Positions 8,604 to 16,348 of a stretch of 64,000 bases of DNA are shown one piece after another. The notes beneath the pieces were generated by a model. That model ran no database searches, had not been told where the DNA came from, and saw only the letters and a program-made list of their open reading frames with translations. Both the position numbers and the translations under genes were made by a program. Numbering within the stretch: the first letter of the stretch is position 1; every line of letters starts with the position of its first letter. The stretch is from G963665925 sp963678925 (GTDB lineage: Bacteria > Bacillota > Clostridia > Peptostreptococcales > Acidaminobacteraceae), in assembly GCA_963678925.1 (NCBI GenBank), contig OY787533.1, positions 3,596,001-3,660,000 of the forward strand. The letters are read 5' to 3'.

Positions 8604-9638
8604 ATGGAAATAATTAAAGGTATGGGGTTACTAGCGGCAACACTTGTGATTTTTTCAGTTTTCAGCTTTAAGGCGCCTAAGGGACAAAGAGCGATGCAGG
8701 GACTGGCTGGGGCAGCCGTTGCAACGTTTTTGGTCGAGGCAATCCATAAATATATTAGTGGTGATTTCTTTGGAATGCAGTTCCTAGGAGAGGTAGGCGG
8801 TGTTTCTGGTTCCATGGGCGGTGTTGCGGCAGCGCTTCTTGTGAGCATGTACCTCGGAGCGAGTCCCGTCTATGCTGTTGCTGCGGCGGTGGCGTGTGGC
8901 GGTACTGGTATCCTGCCTGGTTTCCTTGCAGGGTATGCAGTGGGATTCATTGGACCTCAACTTGAAAAGAGACTGCCAAGTGGTCTGGATATGATTGCAG
9001 GCGTGCTGATTATTGCACCAGTAAGCAGACTGATTGCAGATGCTTCTACGCCGTTTATAGATTCTACACTGGGAATGATTGGCGCAACAATTTCAGCTGC
9101 TGCGGCACAATCCCCAATTGTCATGGGATTTCTGCTTGGAGGCATTATCAAAATGCTCTGTACATCACCACTAAGCTCCATGGCACTTACAGCAATGCTG
9201 GGGCTTGATGGCCTTGCGATGGGCATAGCTTCTATTGCATGTGTTGGTGGTTCCTTTACAAATGGAACCGTATTCAAGCGTCTCAAGCTTGGCGATACGG
9301 CAAATCTTATTGGCGTAATGCTCGAACCGCTGACCCAGGCAGATGTCGTAACTGCAAATGCCTTGCCGATCTACATGAGTAATTTTATCGGGGGTGGCTT
9401 GGCAGGTATGGCTGCCAGCTCCCTGGGCATTATAAACAACGCGCCTGGAACGGCGTCACCGATCCCGGGACTGCTTGCACCATTTGCCTTCAATAGTCCA
9501 GTGCTAGTTCTAAAGGCAATCGGACTCGCAGTCATAGGCGGTTTGATTGGTGGTATTGTTGGCACACAGATCTATCTCTTCTTTACTAAGAGCCTTTCTG
9601 TGGTAAAAGAATCGAAGAAGCGACGCGTTACTGCTTAA
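8604..9638 (+). CDS. PTS EIIC-like integral membrane permease (PTS_EIIC_2 type) under glycine riboswitch
   Basis: 344 residues, nearly all hydrophobic with about 8-10 membrane segments and many Gly/Ala-rich turns (GGVSGSMGGVAAALLVS, GGTGILPGFLAGYAVGF, MLCTSPLSSMALTAMLGL). The composition and AGVLIIAPVSRLIAD / GGSFTNGTVFKRLKLGD segments resemble the orphan EIIC family that has no EIIA/EIIB partners. ATG at 8604 is chosen because AGGAGG is 7 bases upstream; ATG at 8598 is only one base from it. The tandem glycine riboswitch upstream implies transport of glycine or a related compound, rather than a sugar. No phosphotransfer partner is encoded nearby. A probable terminator follows. Confidence 0.75.
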   Translation: MEIIKGMGLLAATLVIFSVFSFKAPKGQRAMQGLAGAAVATFLVEAIHKYISGDFFGMQFLGEVGGVSGSMGGVAAALLVSMYLGASPVYAVAAAVACGGTGILPGFLAGYAVGFIGPQLEKRLPSGLDMIAGVLIIAPVSRLIADASTPFIDSTLGMIGATISAAAAQSPIVMGFLLGGIIKMLCTSPLSSMALTAMLGLDGLAMGIASIACVGGSFTNGTVFKRLKLGDTANLIGVMLEPLTQADVVTANALPIYMSNFIGGGLAGMAASSLGIINNAPGTASPIPGLLAPFAFNSPVLVLKAIGLAVIGGLIGGIVGTQIYLFFTKSLSVVKESKKRRVTA

Positions 9639-9645
9639 AAGTATG

Positions 9646-9692
9646 CACCTCTTGAGCTGGCTGTCTTAGCGGTCTGTTTGGGAGGTGTTTTT
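9646..9692 (+). terminator. Probable intrinsic terminator after the EIIC-like gene
   Basis: CACCTC and GAGGTG flank a long ~30-base loop, followed by TTTTT. The stem is short, so this is a moderate call. Confidence 0.45.
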
Positions 9693-9805
9693 ATGTGGGT
9701 TGGGTTTCGGGGCATCTTATTTCTGTCTGGTTAACCATTTGATATAATAGGGTGTGTGCAGTCGTACATCCTGCAAATGTGTGGTGGAGGTTAGAGGTGA
9801 TACAT

Positions 9806-10609
9806 ATGAAAATTGGGGTTACAACATCCATTGGGCCATCAGATAAAATGCTGGATCGTGCACAAATGATCGCGAATCATTTTGAAGGCGTTTTTTGTGA
9901 AAGAAAAAAGAGAGGGCTGGGAAAACTCATGGAAGAGCATGGGTTGACCCATCTATTTATTGTACAAGTGGATAGACTTGTCTTAAAGGATGGTCAAGGA
10001 GAATTTTTTTGGCATCCTGGCACGTCGGTCATAAAGATTTGGGATATTTCGCAGGGGAAAGGCAACCAGCTTGTTGATGCTTGTGGCATTGAGCCAGGGG
10101 ACAAGGTGCTGGACTGCACCCTTGGGTATGGTTCTGACGCCATCGTCATGGCGAGTCAGGTCGGAGAAAACGGTGTGGTTATTGGACTGGAGTCCAGTGC
10201 GCTGATGGCATTTATGACCCGTGATGGCCTTGACCACTATGAAGACGGATCCGATTTGCTTATATCTGCAATGCGTAAAATTGAAATCTCCTGCGTGGAT
10301 CATCTGGACTACTTGAAACAGCAGCCAGACAGCAGTTATGATATTATTTACTTCGATCCCATGTTTCAAAGCTCCACAGAGGCATCGCATGCAATGCAGA
10401 GCTTAAAAATGGTTGCGGATCACTCACCGCTCAGCAATGCCTCAGTTCGTGAAGCGCTCAGAGTTTGCAGAAAGCGCGTTGTCGTTAAAGAGAAGATTGG
10501 AAGCGGCGTGTTTAAGCGCCTTGGGATCAAAAAACGTGTGGGCAATATTCGCTATGGTCAAGTCGTATATGGCATACTTGAAAAAGAGGACCACGAAAGC
10601 GTGAAATGA
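9806..10609 (+). CDS. RsmJ-like class I SAM-dependent methyltransferase
   Basis: 267 residues. ATG at 9806 has AGAGGTGA five bases upstream; an 18-codon longer frame has no site. A ~90-residue N-terminal part (KIGVTTSIGPSDKMLDRAQ...ERKKRGLGKLMEEHG) precedes the SAM domain, with motif I VLDCTLGYGSDAIVMAS, acidic GLESS, and YDIIYFDPMF. This pattern matches the RsmJ/YhiQ type, which methylates 16S rRNA; the Firmicute relatives are longer at the N-terminus and their target is not known to me. No obvious operon partner, although a small ferredoxin gene lies 86 bases downstream. Confidence 0.8.
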   Translation: MKIGVTTSIGPSDKMLDRAQMIANHFEGVFCERKKRGLGKLMEEHGLTHLFIVQVDRLVLKDGQGEFFWHPGTSVIKIWDISQGKGNQLVDACGIEPGDKVLDCTLGYGSDAIVMASQVGENGVVIGLESSALMAFMTRDGLDHYEDGSDLLISAMRKIEISCVDHLDYLKQQPDSSYDIIYFDPMFQSSTEASHAMQSLKMVADHSPLSNASVREALRVCRKRVVVKEKIGSGVFKRLGIKKRVGNIRYGQVVYGILEKEDHESVK

Positions 10610-10695
10610 TAAGAGGTTGACAAGGTTCTTTGAAAGTAGGAAAATGACCCCGAGACTGTAATGAATATGCGTTTAACGACTGTGGGGGGGATAAT

Positions 10696-10860
10696 ATGAA
10701 AATTGATGCGGCAAAATGTACCGGCTGCGGTTTGTGTAAAGAGTCGTGTGCGGTTGATGCCATTGCATTAATTGGCGGAAAGGCGGAGCTTGATACCACA
10801 AGATGCATCAAGTGCCGTATGTGTCTGGCGGTGTGCCCGGTTAAAGCTGTAAAAATGTAG
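10696..10860 (+). CDS. Small 2x[4Fe-4S] ferredoxin (54 residues)
   Basis: A short gene from ATG 10696 to TAG 10860. The product has two complete cluster motifs: CTGCGLCKESCAVDAI and CIKCRMCLAVCPVKAV, each CxxCxxCxxxC followed by an Ala/Val-hydrophobic turn, as in clostridial-type 2[4Fe-4S] ferredoxins. A G-run precedes the start at a plausible distance. It would be a cytosolic low-potential electron carrier. It is followed by a perfect bidirectional terminator. Its neighbours do not identify a specific partner; the Fe-S accessory region lies just beyond on the other strand. Confidence 0.9.
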   Translation: MKIDAAKCTGCGLCKESCAVDAIALIGGKAELDTTRCIKCRMCLAVCPVKAVKM

Positions 10861-10898
10861 CCGGATATACTCAATACATGAAAAGAACCAGTAAAGTG

Positions 10899-10950
10899 AA
10901 AAAGGACCTGAAAATACAGTCACAAATGACTGTATTTCCAGGTCCTTTTT
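10899..10950. terminator. Strong bidirectional terminator
   Basis: A long stem (AAAAAGGACCTG, one mismatch, AAATACAGTCA, paired with the reverse complement) with a 4-base loop, flanked by A-rich and T-rich tracts. It separates the ferredoxin gene from the convergent secreted-protein gene. Confidence 0.93.
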
Positions 10951-10959
10951 ACTTGCAGC

Positions 10960-11460
10960 TTATTCTTGATTCCAGCGTCCGCCTCTGCCAGCGCCTGATC
11001 CATCTCTAAGACCGTTTCCGTTTTGAGCACCGCTGCCATCTTTAAGTCCGTAGCCGCCTTGTGCGCCAAATCCATTGCCTGCATTTCCACCGCTGTTTCT
11101 GCCAAATCCCATGTTCTTTCCTTGAAGAAGACGGGCTGGATCTGTTCCGTCACACGATTCCATTGCTGAAAGTATTTCATCAGCTTCTTCCTGAGTCATA
11201 TCGCCAGAATCAACGAGTGCTTGGATTTTGTCTTCTTTCACTCCGAAAAATTGGGCTTTGAAAGCATCCCAGTATCCATTTTCTTTTGCAAGATCCCCAA
11301 ATCGCTCGCCTGCGCCGCGTGCTGCATAAGCCTCTTCTACTGTAATGCCAGCCTCTTCAGCATAGATTTCAGCAGGACTTTGGAGTGTATCTGCAAAACT
11401 CATTGCACCTGCACTGAGAACGAGTAAACCTGTAACCGCTAAGCTCATAACCTTTTTCAT
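10960..11460 (-). CDS. Secreted DUF2680-like protein with Gly/Asn-rich tail
   Basis: 166 residues with a clear Sec signal peptide (MKKVMSLAVTGLLVLSAGAMSFA, cleavage near 23). A helical region of about 80 residues follows (GITVEEAYAARGAGERFGDLAKENG, then DMTQEEADEILSAMESC), in the style of the DUF2680/YckD proteins. The last ~55 residues are almost entirely Gly, Asn, Ala and Ser with repeated GNGF/GSG blocks, so probably disordered. AAGGAGG precedes the ATG. The role is unknown. Similar Gly/Asn-rich endings occur in the DUF2202 protein at 41.1 kb, which may mean a shared surface or export environment. Confidence 0.8.
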   Translation of the reverse strand: MKKVMSLAVTGLLVLSAGAMSFADTLQSPAEIYAEEAGITVEEAYAARGAGERFGDLAKENGYWDAFKAQFFGVKEDKIQALVDSGDMTQEEADEILSAMESCDGTDPARLLQGKNMGFGRNSGGNAGNGFGAQGGYGLKDGSGAQNGNGLRDGSGAGRGGRWNQE

Positions 11461-11637
11461 TTGTATTTCCTCCTTATGATTTGTTTTCCTTAAGTTTCGT
11501 ATGTTTGTCTTACTGTGATTACATGATAACCCCGTTTTGTGACAACTGTGTGGCAGCCTTGTAACGATTTAAGGCAATTTGAAAAATGCGTGGAAGCATA
11601 TGTTTGCCTATTTGACATGTGTGCCCTGCAAAGTTAA

Positions 11638-11679
11638 TAAAGCGAGGACGTACACAGTGTGCACGTCCTCGCTTTACGT
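11638..11679 (-). terminator. Intrinsic terminator for the flavoprotein gene
   Basis: AAAGCGAGGACGT pairs with ACGTCCTCGCTTT around a short partly paired loop. On the minus strand it is followed by TTTATT, so it ends the 11716-13053 gene. Confidence 0.85.
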
Positions 11680-11715
11680 AGGGTAGTAAAATGTAACTAT
11701 GGGTTTATTAAAAAG

Positions 11716-13053
11716 TTATTTGGATGACAGTGCTTTGAGGCCCGCCTGATGCAGGATATACATATTAGGCGATGCGGTTCCCATAGGCTGTGTTCCATAT
11801 AGATAACTGTAAAGATCATGCGCTGTGGCATTGTTTTGAATGGCAATGCCGATTGCGTTGATGGTTTCAGCAACTTCCTTGTCTCCTGAAAGTTGTGCGC
11901 CGAGTAGTGTTAAAGTATCTGCAGCAAAGTAGAACACACCCTCTGTAATAACTGTATTTGGAAGTGTAGCTGGATGCTTGTTTGCTGCGCTGAGGGCAAT
12001 TTCTAACCCGTCGTACTGTGTATTTTCAATTTGCGCCTTTGTCATACCGGCTGCAGCGTAGTATTTGCCGTCGATGACAGTGGAAAACAGGTTCGTAATT
12101 CCCAGAACAGATAATGGCGTATTTTGACTGGAGAGGTTAATTGCAGCATTTCGACCCTCTTTAGCAGCAATTGACGCAAGACGCACATTGCTTGCATGGC
12201 CTGAAAATATATCGATTTTTGAAGCGCAGTCTCCAATTGCAAAGATTGAAGGGTCTGAAGTCTGCTGGAATTCGTTGACCTTCACTGCTTTTCTAACGTC
12301 GAGTTCAAGACCGCAGCCGCTGGCAAGATCTACGTTTGGAAAAGCACCAATTGCCATGAAAACAAGATCGGCTTTGATTTCATCACCATTACCAAGTACA
12401 ACACTTTCAACCCGATCGCTGCCCTTAAAGGACTGCACACCCACCCCTGTAAGCACATTGATGCCATGCTTTGACAGCGATGCCTCGATTTGAGCAGAGT
12501 AGTTGGCTTCAAATGCCACGCTCAGTACGTGTGGTGCGAGTTCTACAAGGGTGATTTCCTTGTTCCCGAGCTTATTGATTTCATCTGCCAGTTCCACGCC
12601 AATAAAGCCGCCGCCTACGATAACGATAGACTCTGCTTTTTCCACGACAGGTCTAAGTGCTGCGATTTTATCAAGGTCCTTTTCTATTACGTGGATGCCG
12701 CATAGGTCTTTTCCGGGAAATGGCGGGAATACTGGATGTGAACCTGTTGCAAGAACAAGCTGGTCGTAAGGATAGTCTTTGCCCGAAGCCGTTCTTACAA
12801 ACTTTGATTCACGGTCAATATTAACAACATCATCTATAATCAGGTCTGCACCCTTGTCAAGGAGCTTTTTATCGCTTGACTGATTCTTCATAGGGTCATC
12901 CAAGGTACCGAAGGCATATGGAATTCCGCAAGGAACAGGGCCCTTGGCATTGCTTCTGATTACAGTGAAATGTGTATCCTTTTCAAAGGCGAAGGCTGCG
13001 CCCAGGAAACCTTTGGCAGCCACACCGCCACCGATGATAACGACTTGTTTCAT
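11716..13053 (-). CDS. FAD/NAD(P)-dependent disulfide oxidoreductase, CoA-disulfide reductase/NADH oxidase type
   Basis: 445 residues. FAD-binding motif VVIIGGGVAAKG at the N-terminus, a PCGIPYAFG segment with candidate redox Cys42, a second Rossmann motif VIVGGGFIGVELA in the middle, FAIGDCAS for FAD, and a dimerisation domain ending in TQPMGTASPNM. Single-Cys enzymes of this family (CoADR, persulfide reductases, NADH oxidases) use that cysteine with CoA or oxygen. Unusually the N-terminal motif is GGGVAAKG rather than GGxAAG. It lies downstream of a polytopic membrane protein on the same strand, separated by a 16-bp palindrome. A homologue is encoded at 14970. Substrate uncertain: disulfide, persulfide or oxygen. 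Confidence 0.9.
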   Translation of the reverse strand: MKQVVIIGGGVAAKGFLGAAFAFEKDTHFTVIRSNAKGPVPCGIPYAFGTLDDPMKNQSSDKKLLDKGADLIIDDVVNIDRESKFVRTASGKDYPYDQLVLATGSHPVFPPFPGKDLCGIHVIEKDLDKIAALRPVVEKAESIVIVGGGFIGVELADEINKLGNKEITLVELAPHVLSVAFEANYSAQIEASLSKHGINVLTGVGVQSFKGSDRVESVVLGNGDEIKADLVFMAIGAFPNVDLASGCGLELDVRKAVKVNEFQQTSDPSIFAIGDCASKIDIFSGHASNVRLASIAAKEGRNAAINLSSQNTPLSVLGITNLFSTVIDGKYYAAAGMTKAQIENTQYDGLEIALSAANKHPATLPNTVITEGVFYFAADTLTLLGAQLSGDKEVAETINAIGIAIQNNATAHDLYSYLYGTQPMGTASPNMYILHQAGLKALSSK

Positions 13054-13091
13054 TTTTTTCTCCCCAATCTAAATAGAATACAATATGACTA

Positions 13092-13107
13092 TGTCAGTTA
13101 ACTGACA
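13092..13107. promoter_or_regulatory. Perfect 16-bp palindrome before the flavoprotein gene
   Basis: TGTCAGTTAACTGACA is fully self-complementary and lies in the 58-base gap between two same-strand genes. It lacks a T-tract, so it is more like an operator than a terminator. The regulator is unknown. Confidence 0.5.
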
Positions 13108-13111
13108 GCGT

Positions 13112-14332
13112 TTATAAGCTTGCATTTTGCAGCGCGTTGGCATTTTGCTGTGGTAAATTTGACTTTCTGCTGATTTTGTTCAGTGTGAGAACGGTTTTGA
13201 CCTGTACAAGGGTAAAGGGAAGAACCATCAGCAGGTGCAGTGCACTGAACTGCTCGACAAAGCCTGTCTTAATAAAGCCGTAATGGATGTAAAACATACC
13301 AAGAACGACAAAAGCCACACCTGGACAAATGAGCGAGAAACTTCCGACGTGAAAGGCATCGCCATGGATATATTTTTCAAAGTATCTGTTATGCTTCATA
13401 ACGGCATAGCCCAAAATTCCAAATATGATCTGCACAGAAATCAGCGTAGTAAGTACCGCCATTAACAGTACTGGATTTGGATTCTTGTCCAGAAAATGAT
13501 GGTATACGCCAGAAATCAGTCTGACAAGTGTGATACCCATGAGGGTTACGATTGGAATTAGGATCCAGAGTGTCGGTGAGACCTTTTCATCAACCCCTTG
13601 TCGGAGGATAGATTTGAATCCGAGAATAAGCTTCAAATTGACGAGGAAAAGGGCTAGGACAAAGAAGAAGACTGAACCGGCAAATGCAATAATGTTGGTT
13701 GCAAGTGTATGGCTCATGGCTGCGGATGCAGCAATTCCAACAGAAACCATGATGAATGCGAAGGGGGCAATCATCTGTCCCAGGTGATTGTTTTTGTCAA
13801 AATCAAAATTACCTTGAGTCAATGTGTTTTTGAAATATCGAATGAATATCTGCAGCGCGTAGGCGCCGATCAGTGCAAATGCTGCGACTGCAGCAGGAAA
13901 TAGATATTCTACGTAGGTCCATAGGTTTGGAATATACACCGCACCAAGAATAAATAGAACATTCACACCCATTGCCATCGTCAGCGGAATTGCCATAAGT
14001 GAGATTTCATCATTGGTACCTAGGAGCTCTTGGTAGGCGCTGGTCTTTGCGAAGACTTGGTAACGCCTGTATTGTTTAATGAATTCAACGAAATACCTGA
14101 AAGAAAAGTACAGAATGATTATAAGTACGGCGCCTGTCATCCAAGATTGCAGTGTACCGCGGCTTAGTACGCTGTATACATCACTGAATATGGGGATCGG
14201 CGTCTTGTGCTTAATAAAAAACATCAGGTACATGAAAAAAGATACTGCGAGCCCGCCGTTCCCAAGTGCCTTTAGGAACCAGTTCGGGTTGAAACTCTTG
14301 TCATTGTTTTTGCTAATTGAAATAACATTCAT
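13112..14332 (-). CDS. Polytopic membrane protein, possibly TsoY-like
   Basis: 406 residues with about ten hydrophobic segments and a short hydrophilic tail rich in Asn/Gln. ATG at 14332 is used because GGAGGTG ends five bases before it; the longer frame would start inside that site. Features noted: FSLICPGVAFVVLGMFYIHYG near the C-terminus, with a cysteine inside a membrane segment, and GQMIAPFAFIMVSVGIAASA. The overall look recalls the TDT/SLAC1 fold and the TsoY family, in which this cysteine position can be selenocysteine; that recollection is tentative. The neighbour flavoprotein suggests a role in thiol, sulfur or oxidant handling. Function not established. Confidence 0.6.
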   Translation of the reverse strand: MNVISISKNNDKSFNPNWFLKALGNGGLAVSFFMYLMFFIKHKTPIPIFSDVYSVLSRGTLQSWMTGAVLIIILYFSFRYFVEFIKQYRRYQVFAKTSAYQELLGTNDEISLMAIPLTMAMGVNVLFILGAVYIPNLWTYVEYLFPAAVAAFALIGAYALQIFIRYFKNTLTQGNFDFDKNNHLGQMIAPFAFIMVSVGIAASAAMSHTLATNIIAFAGSVFFFVLALFLVNLKLILGFKSILRQGVDEKVSPTLWILIPIVTLMGITLVRLISGVYHHFLDKNPNPVLLMAVLTTLISVQIIFGILGYAVMKHNRYFEKYIHGDAFHVGSFSLICPGVAFVVLGMFYIHYGFIKTGFVEQFSALHLLMVLPFTLVQVKTVLTLNKISRKSNLPQQNANALQNASL

Positions 14333-14352
14333 AATTTTCACCTCCGAAATTC

Positions 14353-14374
14353 ATCCCCCTACAGGTGGGGGTCG
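14353..14374. promoter_or_regulatory. C5/G5 inverted repeat at the predicted transcription start (CsoR-family-like)
   Basis: ATCCCCCTACAGGTGGGGGT has five C and five G around a 7-base centre. It sits just downstream of a minus-strand promoter (TTGACA at 14404-14409, 17-base spacer, TAGGAT) and just before the membrane-protein gene. CsoR/CstR/FrmR-type repressors bind G/C tracts of this kind; the match is by shape only. Confidence 0.4.
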
Positions 14375-14419
14375 TACATTATCCTACACGGCAAAATTTC
14401 GAATGTCAATCATTTTTAT

Positions 14420-14432
14420 TAGCATATGCCAT
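14420..14432. promoter_or_regulatory. GCATATGCCA operator copy upstream of the membrane-protein promoter
   Basis: TAGCATATGCCAT matches the motif repeated in the 14.82-14.95 kb divergent region. Here it lies upstream of the -35 element, not over it. Confidence 0.45.
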
Positions 14433-14482
14433 TAAAAATTTTTTCCAATTTACAACTTCAAGGCTGAATAAGACTTGAAAAG

Positions 14483-14510
14483 CAAAATTGCGCTCAAGTG
14501 AGCGCAATTG
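14483..14510 (-). terminator. Intrinsic terminator of the DUF5320 gene
   Basis: AATTGCGCTC/GAGCGCAATT with a 4-base loop, followed on the minus strand by TTTGCTTTT. It lies 12 bases after the stop codon. Confidence 0.85.
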
Positions 14511-14521
14511 ATACAGCATTT

Positions 14522-14773
14522 CTATCTGTTGAGCATTGCTTCAAGTTTTTGAATGCGTTCCTGCAATGATTCTATAAGTGTGCTTTCTGAGTCTGCTGGT
14601 GCGCCGCATCCGAAACCTCTTCCACAGCGTCTGCCGCGTCCAGAGCCTTTTCTCATACCACGGCGGCCATAGCCATACTCAGTATTGCTATCATCGTTTC
14701 CTGCACATTTTCCCAGACCACGTCCAGTCATTTCGCCTTTTCCCATTGGGCCAGTTCCATCAAATCTTGGCAT
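14522..14773 (-). CDS. DUF5320-type small Gly/Arg-rich protein
   Basis: 83 residues starting MPRFDGTGPMGKGEMTGRGLGKC, the hallmark N-terminus of the small proteins found beside NifX-like and MinD-like genes in anaerobes. The middle is rich in Gly, Arg and Cys (RRCGRGFGCG). The C-terminus (SESTLIESLQERIQKLEAMLN) is a short predicted coiled coil, so it may oligomerise. AGGAGG precedes the ATG. It is divergently transcribed from the flavoprotein/NifX/MinD operon, and each of the two divergent promoters has the same pair of operator motifs, so the two units are very likely co-regulated. A metal or Fe-S role is inferred from context only. Confidence 0.85.
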   Translation of the reverse strand: MPRFDGTGPMGKGEMTGRGLGKCAGNDDSNTEYGYGRRGMRKGSGRGRRCGRGFGCGAPADSESTLIESLQERIQKLEAMLNR

Positions 14774-14824
14774 TTTTCTTCCTCCTCGTAGGGTGATAAT
14801 AAGATAATCTATTCATTTTGTTGT

Positions 14825-14875
14825 GGGCATATGCTCTTTACACTTTTAGTATATCACGTTATGGGCATATGTCAA
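14825..14875 (-). promoter_or_regulatory. Promoter of the DUF5320 gene with two GGGCATATG operators
   Basis: Minus-strand -35 TTGACA (14875-14870) and -10 TATACT (14853-14848) with a 16-base spacer. One operator copy, TGGGCATATGTCA (14862-14874), covers the -35. A second, GGGCATATGCTC (14825-14836), covers the expected start of transcription. Confidence 0.75.
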
Positions 14876-14895
14876 TTAAATTCCAAAAATAGTTA

Positions 14896-14947
14896 TGGGT
14901 ATTTGACATAAAGTTCAAATTAGGTATAATTAAAATGGCATATGCCA
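14896..14947 (+). promoter_or_regulatory. Promoter of the flavoprotein/NifX/MinD operon with two operators
   Basis: -35 TTGACA (14903-14908), 16-base spacer, -10 TATAAT (14925-14930): a consensus promoter. TGGGTATTTGACA (14896-14908) overlaps the -35. The perfect palindrome TGGCATATGCCA (14936-14947) sits at the expected start site. The arrangement mirrors the divergent promoter and suggests repression by one factor. Confidence 0.78.
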
Positions 14948-14969
14948 ATATGAAACTGGAGGTTGTGAA

Positions 14970-16325
14970 ATGGGAAATTTTAAAAATGCGGATATACTTG
15001 TAATCGGGGGAAGTGCAGCGGGTCTGGTTGCGGCGATGACTGCAAAATCAAGTTATCCGGAGAAGAATGTTGTCGTAGTACGTAGAGAAGAAAAGGTAAT
15101 GATTCCATGTGGCATTCCCTACATATTTGGTTCACTTGGAACATCGGACAATAATATTTTGCCTGATGCAGGTCTTAACAAATTGGGTGTCGAGATTTTA
15201 GTAGATGTGGTTCATGAAATCAACAAAGAAGAGAAGGTATGTGCCCTTGCTGGCGGTGCGCAGATCAAATATGACAAATTGATTCTTGCAACTGGTTCAC
15301 AGCCATTTATGCCAAACTGGCTAAAAGGCGCACAGCTTGAGAATGTATTTACTATTCCAAAGAACAAAGTATATTTGGATGCTTTTATGGACAAGCTTGA
15401 AGGGCTTAAAAATATCGTGGTTGTCGGTGCAGGGTTCATTGGGGTTGAAACATCTGACGAACTGAACAAAAACGATAAGAACATCACCCTTGTTGAAATT
15501 CAAAACAGAATTCTTGGTGCAGCTTTCGACGAGGATGTAGCATTGAATGCTCAGGAAAAGCTTGCTGCAAGAGGTGTCGATATTCGCACAGGTGTGGGCA
15601 TTGAAGAAATCAAAGGCTCTGGAAAGGTTGAATCTGTCAAGCTTTCAAATGGTGAAGAACTAAAGGCAGATGCTGTGATTCTTTCCATGGGATACAGACC
15701 GAATGTAGAACTTGCTAAAGCAGCCGGTGTAAAAATCAATGAGCTTGGTTTTATTCAAGTGGATGAATACCTGAGAACATCAGAAGCGGATATTTTTGCC
15801 GCTGGCGACTGTGCTGAAAAACGCGATTTCGCTACAGGCAAGCTTTCAACAACCATGCTGGCATCAACAGCTTGTGCTGAAGCACGCGTTGCGAGTCTGA
15901 ATCTTTATAGCCTCTCTACTGTAAGATCCTTCAAGGGGACAATTGGAATTTACTCTACAAATATTGGAGAAAGTTCATATGGCGTTGCGGGACTGACTGA
16001 GAGCTCGGCTGTCAAAGAAGGATTTGACATTGTAAGCGGCTCTTTCACAGGTATGGATAGACACCCAGGCAAGCTCGCCGGCGCGCATGAGCAAATGGTC
16101 AAACTGGTTGTTTCAAGAGACAGCGGCCGTATTCTAGGCGGTGAAGTCATTGGTGGAACAAGCGTAGGTGAGCTGATTAATGTCATTGGATTTGTAATCC
16201 AGGGTGGTATGACGCTGACAGATCTACTGGTTTCACAAATCGGAACACAGCCAATGCTGACTGCTTCTCCGGCAGCTTATCCACTGATTAAAGCAGCTGA
16301 AGTGATTTCCAGAAAAATTGGATAG
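14970..16325 (+). CDS. FAD-dependent pyridine nucleotide-disulfide oxidoreductase, CoADR/NADH oxidase type
   Basis: 451 residues. N-terminal FAD motif ILVIGGSAAGLVAA, candidate redox Cys47 in MIPCGIPYIFGSLG, second nucleotide motif IVVVGAGFIGVETSDEL, FAAGDCAE, and C-terminal dimerisation domain with GTQPMLTASPAAYPL. It is the first gene of an operon with NifX-like and MinD-like proteins, 23 bases before the next gene. It is a clear homologue of the 11716-13053 protein, with the more usual GGSAAG motif. In such clusters it may reduce a disulfide/persulfide or oxygen to protect or load Fe-S cargo; this is inference. GGAGG precedes the ATG, and the promoter is near consensus with two operators. 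Confidence 0.92.
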   Translation: MGNFKNADILVIGGSAAGLVAAMTAKSSYPEKNVVVVRREEKVMIPCGIPYIFGSLGTSDNNILPDAGLNKLGVEILVDVVHEINKEEKVCALAGGAQIKYDKLILATGSQPFMPNWLKGAQLENVFTIPKNKVYLDAFMDKLEGLKNIVVVGAGFIGVETSDELNKNDKNITLVEIQNRILGAAFDEDVALNAQEKLAARGVDIRTGVGIEEIKGSGKVESVKLSNGEELKADAVILSMGYRPNVELAKAAGVKINELGFIQVDEYLRTSEADIFAAGDCAEKRDFATGKLSTTMLASTACAEARVASLNLYSLSTVRSFKGTIGIYSTNIGESSYGVAGLTESSAVKEGFDIVSGSFTGMDRHPGKLAGAHEQMVKLVVSRDSGRILGGEVIGGTSVGELINVIGFVIQGGMTLTDLLVSQIGTQPMLTASPAAYPLIKAAEVISRKIG

Positions 16326-16348
16326 TCGTTTGAAATGGAGGAAGATTT

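Noticed and set aside
8258..8848. 196-residue minus-strand ORF over the riboswitch
   Set aside because: It runs through the aptamers, terminator and the start of the EIIC-like gene; low-complexity Ser/Pro product; a shadow.
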